This document shows, in pieces, positions 15,825-23,349 of a stretch of 64,000 bases of DNA (position 1 is its first letter; each line of letters starts with the position of its first letter). Under the pieces are notes generated by a model. The model worked only from the letters and a program-made list of their open reading frames with translations. It did no database searches and was not told where the DNA came from. The position numbers and the translations under genes are program-made. Source of the stretch: Desulfobaculum sp044987625 (GTDB lineage: Bacteria > Desulfobacterota > Desulfovibrionia > Desulfovibrionales > Desulfovibrionaceae). The stretch covers positions 1 through 64,000 of the forward strand of contig NZ_JBJDSB010000002.1 in assembly GCF_044987625.1 (NCBI RefSeq). Reading direction: 5' to 3'.

Positions 15825-16211
15825 ATGACACTTTTGTACGACAGATCAAGAGGCAGGATATGCTGCCGCTGGAAAGAGCCGGCAGTCATGCGCTTTCAGG
15901 GCCGGGAGGTCGTTATCGACCGCCAGAAGCGCACGTCCGTGCGTGTGTCCGAGTTGGGCACCATCAATAAACGCGACATGGCCGCCATGCGCCGATATGG
16001 CCGCAGCCGTGTGGTTTCCCTGTTCCACAAGGCGCTGCTGCGCTATGGCGTGTTTACCAAGAATTACACCCCGGAGCCGTGCCAGGTTTGCGGCGAAACA
16101 CAGGGCGTGCGCGCCTGTTTCGACCCGGAAACCCACCGCCTCGCGTGGATGTGCCCCAAGCACGCCACCGCCATGAGCGAAGAGCGCCAGGATACGGCGC
16201 AGGCTGTGTAG
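15825..16211 (+). CDS. Hypothetical protein with cysteine-pair ribbon
   Basis: A 128-residue basic soluble protein. The middle is arginine-rich (MRFQGREVVIDRQKRTSVRVSELGTINKRDM in two parts). The C-terminal third has a possible zinc ribbon: CQVCGETQGVRAC, then MCPKH. GGAG lies nine bases before the ATG. An internal ATG at MRFQG is possible, but the upstream site is better. It ends just before a very strong terminator. Nucleic-acid binding is only a guess. Confidence 0.65.
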   Translation: MTLLYDRSRGRICCRWKEPAVMRFQGREVVIDRQKRTSVRVSELGTINKRDMAAMRRYGRSRVVSLFHKALLRYGVFTKNYTPEPCQVCGETQGVRACFDPETHRLAWMCPKHATAMSEERQDTAQAV

Positions 16212-16230
16212 CGACCTTTCGACGCGACAC

Positions 16231-16271
16231 GCAAAAAAAGCCCCCCGCACTGTGCGGGGGGCTTTTTTTGC
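16231..16271. terminator. Very strong bidirectional terminator
   Basis: Near-perfect palindrome with arms of about 20 bases: GCAAAAAAAG plus CCCCCCGCAC, mirrored on the other side with TG in the middle. It starts 20 bases after the stop of the 15825 gene. Confidence 0.95.
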
Positions 16272-16578
16272 GTCTGTAATCCCCGGACTGGGGTGAGCGG
16301 CGGGACGTGCAATGCCTTTGGTGAAAGCTCGGAGCGGCGCCTGTGAAAGCCGGGGAAGGGCTGTTGTACCATGCCTCGGCGAATGGCATCCGGTGCGTAA
16401 GGGCGAAAGGGCGGTGCATGCCGTACCGCATCCATGAACGCCGTATTGCATGACGGTTTGGGGCAGGGGATTGTCGAAATGGCTGATATGGCTTGTGAAA
16501 ATCGTGAAGAGGGGGGCGAATGAGGGAGCAAGGCGAGGCCGCCCGCGTCAGCGTCGGGTGCGTGCGGGCGCACTCAGG
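16272..16578. other. Intergenic, no supported gene
   Basis: About 300 bases between converging genes. Only very short frames (29 and 20 codons) without good ribosome-binding sites are seen. Confidence 0.4.
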
Positions 16579-17418
16579 CTAGTCTACGACTTCGCGGTGG
16601 ACCTGCTCTGTGGTGCGTATGGATTTATCAAGGTCGATGCCGCTTCGCTCTTCCGTCCCGCGCATGCGGCGCGCGGCGCGGGTTTTGTTGTCGATGTCGC
16701 GGTTGAGGATGAGGGCGGCCTTTTGGGCGAGGGCGGCGGCCAGCAGGTTCATGGGCGCGAGCAGAAACAGCACCTCCGGTTCACCCAGCAGCAGCCCGGC
16801 CATGCAGCCGGAGCTGACAAGCAGAAGCGCGGAGCCAACGCCGATGGCCCCAATGTAGAGGTGCCCCAGCCCGCCAAGGGCGAGGGACATGACAAAGGCG
16901 GCCTGCGCGTTTTTTTTGCGCCGGGTTTTTCGCAGACTGTCCGAGGCCATGCGCGCCAGATAGTCCCGTTTGAGCTGTGCGGCGTCGTCCCGCTTTTCGC
17001 TGTCCTTTCCCTGCCTTTCTGCGCCGAGCAGGTTCCCCGGACGCGCCACCTTGTCCCATGATGAACGTCCCGTGACGATGACGCGTCCCGGGTCCACGGG
17101 TTGGGGTGCCCAGTCTTTGGGCGTTGCTGGAATGTCGAAGAACAGCGGCTCCGGCGCGGAGGGGCCGGGCGGGGTGTCGCCGCGAGTCTGTGCGGCGCTG
17201 TCGTCCTCGGACGCATGCTCCACGTCTGCACGGTGGCGCGTTGCCGGGGACGTGGCAGGCGGCGTAGGCGAGGCGCTGTCCGCGCGCCGCGTGAGGTCTT
17301 CGGATGCGCTTTGCGTCAGCCGGGTGAGCGTGCGCAGAAAGTCCTCGCGGTCGATGTCGCCGCGGCTGAGGGCTTCCTCAAGCTGCCGGATGCGTTCGGA
17401 CAGGGCCGTGTCGGTCAC
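16579..17418 (-). CDS. TM2-like membrane protein with N-terminal SHOCT-like helix
   Basis: A 279-residue protein. It starts at a GTG preceded by GGAG with six bases spacing. The open frame extends further but is not protein-like. Residues 1-35 form an amphipathic helix pattern (IRQLEEALSRGDIDREDF) like SHOCT oligomerisation helices. The middle is a long polar, proline-rich linker. Near residue 180-250 a basic cluster (RKTRRKKNAQ) precedes two membrane helices with GGLGHLYIGAIGVGSALL, the glycine-rich pattern of TM2 domains. Function is unknown; a membrane scaffold is plausible. Confidence 0.75.
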   Translation of the reverse strand: MTDTALSERIRQLEEALSRGDIDREDFLRTLTRLTQSASEDLTRRADSASPTPPATSPATRHRADVEHASEDDSAAQTRGDTPPGPSAPEPLFFDIPATPKDWAPQPVDPGRVIVTGRSSWDKVARPGNLLGAERQGKDSEKRDDAAQLKRDYLARMASDSLRKTRRKKNAQAAFVMSLALGGLGHLYIGAIGVGSALLLVSSGCMAGLLLGEPEVLFLLAPMNLLAAALAQKAALILNRDIDNKTRAARRMRGTEERSGIDLDKSIRTTEQVHREVVD

Positions 17419-17614
17419 GTGCTGCTCCGAAGTGGTGCGTGCGTGGTAGAAGACTCCATATATTGTTATGCCTGAGAGGCGGGGCAGGAGCAAGATGGCG
17501 CAGCGCGTTTGGGGAAGGAGAAGCATGGCCTTGCCCTTGCCTGCGCCAGTGGGTACTCTTCGCGCCAAGGTGCGCCGCGTTCACGGCGCGCGTTTAACCA
17601 TACGGGGTTACGGA

Positions 17615-18019
17615 ATGAAACGCATTGAATGGACGGAAGACCTGCGCGTGAACATTGGCGAGATTGACGCGCAGCATCAGCGGATTATTACCATGATACA
17701 GACGCTGGACGACGCATGGCGCCGGGGGGACCGCTCCGTCCTACTCGATGTGCTGCGCGAGCTGGTGGACTACACGCGGGAGCACTTTGCCGCAGAGGAA
17801 AAGTACATGGACCGGTTTCTCTACGACGGGTATGATGCCCATGTGGAGCAGCATATGGAGTGTAGCCTGAAGGCTACCGAATTCTATGGCGAATATCTGA
17901 GCGGTAATGAAGACTTGATGAAGGAGGTGCTGGAGTATTTGACCCAGTGGTTCCTGAATCACATCTCCGGCACGGATAAGAAGCTGGGCGCGTATCTGAA
18001 TGGGCAGGGCGTGCGGTAG
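17615..18019 (+). CDS. Bacteriohemerythrin
   Basis: A 134-residue single-domain hemerythrin. All expected di-iron ligands are visible: H21, H57, E61, H76, H80, H116 and D121, within AQHQR, EHFAAEEKYM, HVEQH and NHISGTDKK. It reversibly binds O2 and probably serves oxygen sensing, scavenging or delivery, fitting an anaerobe that meets air. The ATG at 17615 begins MKRIEW, and the ribosome-binding site is weak (GGGG ten bases upstream). It lies 93 bases before a membrane protein gene on the same strand. Confidence 0.95.
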   Translation: MKRIEWTEDLRVNIGEIDAQHQRIITMIQTLDDAWRRGDRSVLLDVLRELVDYTREHFAAEEKYMDRFLYDGYDAHVEQHMECSLKATEFYGEYLSGNEDLMKEVLEYLTQWFLNHISGTDKKLGAYLNGQGVR

Positions 18020-18112
18020 GACGCTTTTCACACCTTGCGCGGGGGCCGCGCAGCATTGCAACACCATCACCAAGGACCGGCAGACAGCGTGACAACGCAC
18101 GACGGAAATAGC

Positions 18113-19030
18113 ATGGAGACAGACACACAGACTCAGGCCCGACAAAGCGCCATAACGCGGGGCCTGACGTATTTTTTTGAGACCGTAGCCCACGGGTTTG
18201 ACTCCGTGCATGCCTTCTGGGAAGGGGAGGTGACCTCGCGCCGGTTGGCGACGGCCATTGTTGTGGTGTTTTTAGGCTCGCTGGCAGCTATTGAGATGAA
18301 CCGATGGGGGCTTTTTCCCGCGTCCATCGCCCGCGTGGTGCCGACAAATCATTTTTACGCGGTGAATATGGCCTTTACCCTGCTGCTGCTTCAGGAGGTG
18401 ATGCAGCTTGTGCTCACTCTGCCCCGCTCCTTTTCGCGGGCTGTGGGCAAGCAGTTTGAGATATTGGCCCTTATCCTGTTGCGTAGCTGCTTTAAGGAAC
18501 TCGTCAACATCCACGAGCCGTTGGTCTTTCCGCAGGACATGACTCCGCTGCTCCGCATCCTGTCCGACGGCATGGGCGCGCTGGTGGTGTTTGTGCTGCT
18601 GACGGTGTTTATCCGGGTAGGGAAGGCGCGCAAGGTGCACCACGACGGGGCGGGACTCTATGCCTTTGTGTTGACCAAAAAAGCGCTGTCACTCTTGCTG
18701 CTGGCTCTTTTTGCCGTGCTTGGCGCGTACAACCTGTGGCTTGGCGTATCCGGCGCGGAGATGTTTGACTTCTTTACGGTGTTCTACACCGTGCTTATCT
18801 TTAGCGATATTTTCATTGTGCTGGTGGCCCAGCGGCATTTGCCGGGCTTCGTGGCCATGTTCCGCAACTCCGGGCTGGCGCTGAGCACGGTGTTTATCCG
18901 CCTCGCGCTGGTTGCGCCGCCATACTACAACGCCGCCATGGGCGTGGCGTCCGCGCTGTTCGCCATTATGATATCGCTGGCGTACAACTACTATATGACT
19001 GGGCGGCTCATCGCCAAAAGGCGGCGCTGA
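18113..19030 (+). CDS. Multi-pass integral membrane protein of unknown function
   Basis: A 305-residue protein with about six to seven hydrophobic helices starting near residue 45 (ATAIVVVFLGSLAAIEM). A charged loop contains FKELVNIHEPLVFPQDM. I do not recognise a family; length and layout recall PsiE-like or other uncharacterised inner-membrane proteins. The ATG at 18113 has only GGAA upstream, and a GTG at 18089 is an alternative. It may be co-transcribed with the hemerythrin gene. Confidence 0.72.
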   Translation: METDTQTQARQSAITRGLTYFFETVAHGFDSVHAFWEGEVTSRRLATAIVVVFLGSLAAIEMNRWGLFPASIARVVPTNHFYAVNMAFTLLLLQEVMQLVLTLPRSFSRAVGKQFEILALILLRSCFKELVNIHEPLVFPQDMTPLLRILSDGMGALVVFVLLTVFIRVGKARKVHHDGAGLYAFVLTKKALSLLLLALFAVLGAYNLWLGVSGAEMFDFFTVFYTVLIFSDIFIVLVAQRHLPGFVAMFRNSGLALSTVFIRLALVAPPYYNAAMGVASALFAIMISLAYNYYMTGRLIAKRRR

Positions 19031-19041
19031 CGGCACGGGTT

Positions 19042-19197
19042 TTAGACTTTACGGTCCGTTGACTGGCCGGAAGGAGCACTCCGCTTCCTTTCGGCCTTTT
19101 TCATGGCGTCGCGAAAGTCGCTTTTCGCGCGGCGGTGGGCTTGTACCAAGAAGTAGATGGCGCCTCCGGCGGCAAGAAGGGCAAGCAGCCAACTCAT
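19042..19197 (-). CDS. Small single-pass membrane protein
   Basis: A 51-residue protein too short for ordinary gene finding. It begins MSWLLALLAAGGAIYFLVQ, one hydrophobic helix, followed by a strongly basic tail (HRRAKSDFRDAMKKAERKR). GGAGG lies four bases before the ATG. Its ATG overlaps the stop of the upstream Lar-like gene as ATGA, so its translation is coupled to ribosomes finishing that gene. This coupling is important evidence that the upstream gene is translated to its end. Confidence 0.75.
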   Translation of the reverse strand: MSWLLALLAAGGAIYFLVQAHRRAKSDFRDAMKKAERKRSAPSGQSTDRKV

Positions 19198-19445
19198 GCG
19201 TCCTCCGTGTCGGAAGGGGGAAGGGGAGCGTGGGCCTCCCCGCCGTGGGGGTCGTCTTCTCCGCCGGTTTCGTCGTGCGGAGGATTTTCGCAGACGTCAT
19301 CCTTCCAGCGGTCGATGTCGTCGCGGTACTCCGTAAGGGGCAGGGCGCATCCGCAAGCCTTGCAGACAACCGTGGCGCGTGCTCAGCGTCCCTCAATGGC
19401 GGCTGGGCCGCCGCAGATGTGACAGGCAAGGCGAATGTCGTCCAT
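19194..19445 (-). CDS. Lar-like zinc-ribbon protein with in-frame TGA: candidate selenoprotein or recent pseudogene
   Basis: An 84-codon frame from an ATG with AGGAG about five bases upstream. The order LACHICGGPA, then VVCKACGCALP, then a W-containing helix, resembles Lar-type restriction-alleviation zinc ribbons. Codon 21 (19383-19385) is TGA. The 62 following codons keep the strong G/C third-position bias of the genome. They contain no ATG to restart and end in ATGA overlap with the next gene. After the TGA, TCTGCAA/TTGCGGA forms a 7-bp stem with loop GGC, the first loop G being 24 bases downstream. That fits bacterial SECIS spacing. A TGG-to-TGA nonsense mutation remains possible. Confidence 0.6.
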
Positions 19446-19463
19446 GCAGGCTCCTGTCGCGGG

Positions 19464-22400
19464 CTATGGCTCGCAGTGTGGGGCTGGTCCCTGCGGAGTA
19501 GGCTGGGCGCGGAGCCAGTCGCGGAATGTGGCCTCCGGCAAGGGCTTGGCGTAATAGTAGCCCTGCGCCGTAACGCAGCCGAGGGAGCGCAGGAAGTTTA
19601 GCTGCGCCTCATTTTCCACGCCTTCGGCTACCACTGTCAGTTCCATGCTTTTGGCCATGGCCTGAATGGTGCTGGTAATGGCCGCGCTCTTTTTGTCGTT
19701 CTCCACGTTGCGGATAAAGGCTTGGTCAATCTTAAGGGTGTCCAGCGTGAATTCCGTCAGGTACGACAGCGACGAATATCCCGTGCCGAAGTCGTCCACG
19801 GCGATGGTGACGCCAAGGCGCTTGAGGCTTTTGAGCGTTTCGGAAACGCGCACCACGTCCTGCACCAGCAGGGCTTCGGTGATTTCCAGCTCAATGAAGC
19901 GCGGGGCAAGGCTGTGCTCTTTCAGGCAGCGCTCCACCATGGCCACGATGTTACTCTCCAGAAACTGGCGCGGGGAGAGGTTGACGGCGATGCGCAGGTC
20001 TTCGTGTCCTGCGGCGTGCAGGCGGCTGCATGCCGCGCAAGCCTCGCGCAGGACCCACTCGCCAACAGGCACGATAAGGTCGCCCTTTTCCAAAATGGGG
20101 ATGAACCGGACGGGGGAGACAAGCCCCCAGTCGGGGTGGTTCCAGCGGATGAGCGCCTCCGCCCCGGTAACGTGCCCGGAGTCGATGTCCACCTTGGGCT
20201 GGTAGTACAGCTCAAATTCGCCGCGCTCGATGGCATGGCGCAGGGCGGTTTCCAGTTGCAGACGCTCCGAGGCGCGCTCCGTCATTTCCGTGGAGAAGAA
20301 CGCGTAGGTATTGAAGCCGACCTCACGCGCGTGGTGCAGGGCGTTTTCCGCGTTTTTCATGAGTTCTTCGGCGTCGGTGGCGTCGTCCGGGAAAATGGCG
20401 ATGCCCATGGTGCAGGTGAGGAACGCCTCGCCCCCCGGCAGGGCAAAGGCCGGGGCAATGGCCTGTTGCAGGCGGGGAATAATCTGCGTGAGGGATTCGG
20501 AATCCGCAACGCCGGGAATCATCATGGCAAATTCGTCACTGCCAAGGCGCGCGGCGGTCAGCCCGTCGGTAAAGGCCGCCTTGATGCGCTTGCTGGTTTG
20601 CTGCAGCACATCGTCGCCACTGGCGATGCCCATGGATTCGTTCACGTTTTTGAAGTTGTCGAGGTCAAAGAGAATGACGCCGACGCCGCTTTGGTTGTTT
20701 TGGGCGTGGGAGAGTTCCTGCGCCAGCAGGTTCATGAACAGCGCGCGGTTTGGCAGTTCCGTCAACACGTCGAAGTTGTTCAGGCGGTAGATGCTCTCCG
20801 CGCTCTTTTTTTCGCGCGTCAGGTCCGAGAAGGTGCCAATGAAGTTGACCACCTCGCCCGAGGCATCCTTGAGGGTGGTGATGCGCAGCCACGCGGGGAA
20901 GAGTTCGCCGTCTTTCTTGCGGTTCCAAATCTCCCCGCTCCATTTGCCGTCAAAGCTGATGCTCTCCCACATTTTGGCGTAGAAGTCGCGGTCGTGGCGG
21001 CCACTTTTGAGGGTGTTTGGGCGGTGGCCCAGCACTTCCTTGGGTGTGTAGCCCGTCAGCTCGGTAAAGGTGCGGTTCACCTCCACGATGCGGTTGTCGC
21101 TGTCCGTGATGATGATGGAGTCGCTGCTTTGCTCAAAGACCTGCGCGGCAAGGCGGATGCTGTCCTCGCTGCGTTTGCGCTCTGTAATGTCCATGAGCGC
21201 GGCGATGTAGCCCCGGTTGGGGTCTGTAAAGTCCAGGTGGCGCAGGGACATGAACACGGAAACATGGGTGCCGTCCTTACGGCGCATTGCGGCGTCGAGG
21301 CTGGCGGAGCCGGAGCGGTCCAACGACTGGATAAGATGCGCGCCAACGCGGCGGTATTCCCGGTTGGTGGCGTAAATGTCGTGGGTGTCCATGCCCGCAA
21401 GTTCATCTTCGTCATAGCCAAGCAGTCGCCCGAGGGCAGGGCTGGCCCACTCGATGATGCGGCCCTTGCCAAGAAGCAGTCCCGACGGGGACACCGACAG
21501 GATGGTCTCCATGGTTTGCCGGTGTTCCTCCAGCTCGGTGGTACGGCGCTCCACGGCGCGCTTGAGGCGGGCGTTGAAGCTAAAGAGGGCAAAAAGCCCA
21601 CCGCCCGTCAGCAGGATGGCAACGCCAAGGGCCCATAACAGCAGCTTTATGGACGATGGAAGGACGCCATTTGGCTGGAAGAGGAATGCGTCAATGGGCC
21701 TCACGGAGTCAATAAAGCCGAGGTCGGCGAAGGTTGTGGCGATGTGCTCCCAGCGCGCGGCGTTCATGGTGCCAACAGGCACAAGCTTGGGCATCATGAG
21801 GCTGCGCAGTGCCTCGGCCTCGCGCAGGAGGGTTTGGGTTGTGGTGTGCGGGGCGTAGGTTTGGGTGATGTGCCGGGCGACGTCCTCCGGGTGGCTCATG
21901 GCGTAGTCCCAGCCGCGCAGGCTGGCTCGCACAAAGCGCTGGGTGCGGTCGGTGTGGGTGGTGGCCGTGTCCTTGGTGGTATAGAGGCAGTCGCCGTAGA
22001 AATCGATGCCGTAGGTCATGGGCGCCAGCTCGGTGACGGGCACGCCCATCTCGCGCAGGGCAAAGGTTTCGTTGGTGGTGTAGCCGGACAGGGCGTCCAC
22101 CTGCTTGGTGTACAGCGGTGTGACGTCCCACGTGTGGTGGGTGAATTCCGTGTTGCCTGTGGTGACCCCCGCGGATTGGAGCATGGCGCGGATTTCCGCG
22201 TCCTGCTCCATGTAGGCCATGATGCGCTTGCCTTTCAGGGCCGAGGGGCTGGAGATGCCGGAGTCTGACCGGACAAGAAGTACGGCCGGGGAATGCTGAA
22301 AGATGGCGGCAAGGGCGACAAGGGGAGTGCCGCGCTGGTAGTCCAGCATGGCCTGAGCGTTGTGCACGGCGTAGTCCGCCGATCCATCAAGAAGCGCCGC

Positions 22401-22619
22401 AAGAGGGTTCTGTCCGGGGACGCCCTCGCGCAGGGTCACGTCGAGCCCTTCGTCCGCGTAGTAGCCTTCCTTCAGTGCGGCGTAGTATCCGGCAAATTGG
22501 AATTGATGCAGGTATTTTAGCTGCAGGACAATCTGTTCGGCGTGCGCGGGACGCGCCGGAAGGGAGAGGGCCCACCCCAGAAAGGCTACCAGACAGATGG
22601 CAAGAAGGCGGCGTAGCAT
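19464..22619 (-). CDS. NMT1/THI5-like binding domain - PAS - PAS - degenerate GGDEF - EAL protein
   Basis: A 1051-residue sensor. A signal peptide (1-27) leads into a periplasmic NMT1/THI5-like binding domain (about 28-250, beginning VLQLKYLHQFQFAGYYAALKEGYY). A membrane helix lies near 325-345. Two PAS domains follow (about 365-490 and 500-620). The GGDEF domain has GSDEF, so cyclase activity is doubtful. The EAL domain starts near 800 with EALIRW, ELEITEALL and DDFGTGYSSLSYL intact, so c-di-GMP hydrolysis is likely. The binding domain class senses pyrimidine or amine-like ligands. The start has no strong ribosome-binding site. It precedes the Lar-like gene by 18 bases. Confidence 0.92.
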   Translation of the reverse strand: MLRRLLAICLVAFLGWALSLPARPAHAEQIVLQLKYLHQFQFAGYYAALKEGYYADEGLDVTLREGVPGQNPLAALLDGSADYAVHNAQAMLDYQRGTPLVALAAIFQHSPAVLLVRSDSGISSPSALKGKRIMAYMEQDAEIRAMLQSAGVTTGNTEFTHHTWDVTPLYTKQVDALSGYTTNETFALREMGVPVTELAPMTYGIDFYGDCLYTTKDTATTHTDRTQRFVRASLRGWDYAMSHPEDVARHITQTYAPHTTTQTLLREAEALRSLMMPKLVPVGTMNAARWEHIATTFADLGFIDSVRPIDAFLFQPNGVLPSSIKLLLWALGVAILLTGGGLFALFSFNARLKRAVERRTTELEEHRQTMETILSVSPSGLLLGKGRIIEWASPALGRLLGYDEDELAGMDTHDIYATNREYRRVGAHLIQSLDRSGSASLDAAMRRKDGTHVSVFMSLRHLDFTDPNRGYIAALMDITERKRSEDSIRLAAQVFEQSSDSIIITDSDNRIVEVNRTFTELTGYTPKEVLGHRPNTLKSGRHDRDFYAKMWESISFDGKWSGEIWNRKKDGELFPAWLRITTLKDASGEVVNFIGTFSDLTREKKSAESIYRLNNFDVLTELPNRALFMNLLAQELSHAQNNQSGVGVILFDLDNFKNVNESMGIASGDDVLQQTSKRIKAAFTDGLTAARLGSDEFAMMIPGVADSESLTQIIPRLQQAIAPAFALPGGEAFLTCTMGIAIFPDDATDAEELMKNAENALHHAREVGFNTYAFFSTEMTERASERLQLETALRHAIERGEFELYYQPKVDIDSGHVTGAEALIRWNHPDWGLVSPVRFIPILEKGDLIVPVGEWVLREACAACSRLHAAGHEDLRIAVNLSPRQFLESNIVAMVERCLKEHSLAPRFIELEITEALLVQDVVRVSETLKSLKRLGVTIAVDDFGTGYSSLSYLTEFTLDTLKIDQAFIRNVENDKKSAAITSTIQAMAKSMELTVVAEGVENEAQLNFLRSLGCVTAQGYYYAKPLPEATFRDWLRAQPTPQGPAPHCEP

Positions 22620-22669
22620 AATACTTTAGAAATACCCGTAATGCAGAGATGATGGCAAGGGCGCAGACA

Positions 22670-23284
22670 CTATTGGGCGCTTTCCGACAGGAGTTCTTTC
22701 TTGCGGATGGCGATGGCGTCCTCCACAGCTTCTGCGGCCTCGCTGAGTTCGTAGTCCTCGCTGGATTCGATAAGCGCGGTCTGGACGTTCAGCTCGCGCA
22801 TAATGCGGACCTCGCCGGCGTTGAAATAGCCGCGCCACGCGGTGACGGTCTGTTCGCGCTTGCCGAGGCGGGCCAGGGTGAGGCCAAGGTAGAGCGAGGA
22901 AAAGTTGTCTTTGCCGAGGTCGCGCAGAACGCGGTCGAACTCCACCTTTGCCTGCACGTACTGCCCGGTGCGGTACAGGCAGTAGCCAAGGCGCTGGCGC
23001 GCTTCGCTGTGGTGGGGCAGGCGTTTGATGCACTCCCGGTACTCGGGGATGGCGGCTTCGTAGTCGGATGCGGCGTAGGCTTCCCCCGCCCGCAGAAACG
23101 CTGCGCGCCCGTGTTTCACGTCCTGCTGGGGCGTTGTGGTGTTGTCTGCCGGGGTGGTGAATTGCTCGTTTTTGTGCGCTTTTGACGCCTCAAGGCGCTC
23201 CTGCGATGTCTCGCGGAGCTTGCGGAATCCGCCGAACAGAAGATCCCGTCGTGACAGGCCTTTTTTTCCTTCAGATGAAGCCAC
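22670..23284 (-). CDS. TPR-repeat protein
   Basis: A 204-residue cytoplasmic protein. After a basic N-terminus (KKGLSRRDLLFGGFRK) there are about three tetratricopeptide repeats, e.g. AFLRAGEAYAASDYEAAIPEY and ARQRLGYCLYRTGQYVQAK. A final acidic helix follows. The N-terminal RRDLLFGGF recalls a twin-arginine-like patch but lacks a hydrophobic core. It starts at GTG five bases after AAGGAGGA. It sits between two SBP-PAS-GGDEF-EAL genes on the same strand, 50 bases before the next, so it may be an adaptor for them. Confidence 0.85.
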   Translation of the reverse strand: MASSEGKKGLSRRDLLFGGFRKLRETSQERLEASKAHKNEQFTTPADNTTTPQQDVKHGRAAFLRAGEAYAASDYEAAIPEYRECIKRLPHHSEARQRLGYCLYRTGQYVQAKVEFDRVLRDLGKDNFSSLYLGLTLARLGKREQTVTAWRGYFNAGEVRIMRELNVQTALIESSEDYELSEAAEAVEDAIAIRKKELLSESAQ

Positions 23285-23349
23285 CGTGTCCTCCTTGTCT
23301 GTGGTGGCTGAAGAATACCCAATTCACAAAAGGGGTCAACAGATTCCCC

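Noticed and set aside
16434..16580. Two tiny overlapping frames (29 and 20 codons) joined by ATGA
   Set aside because: There is no good ribosome-binding site for the first and no recognisable protein. Kept as intergenic.
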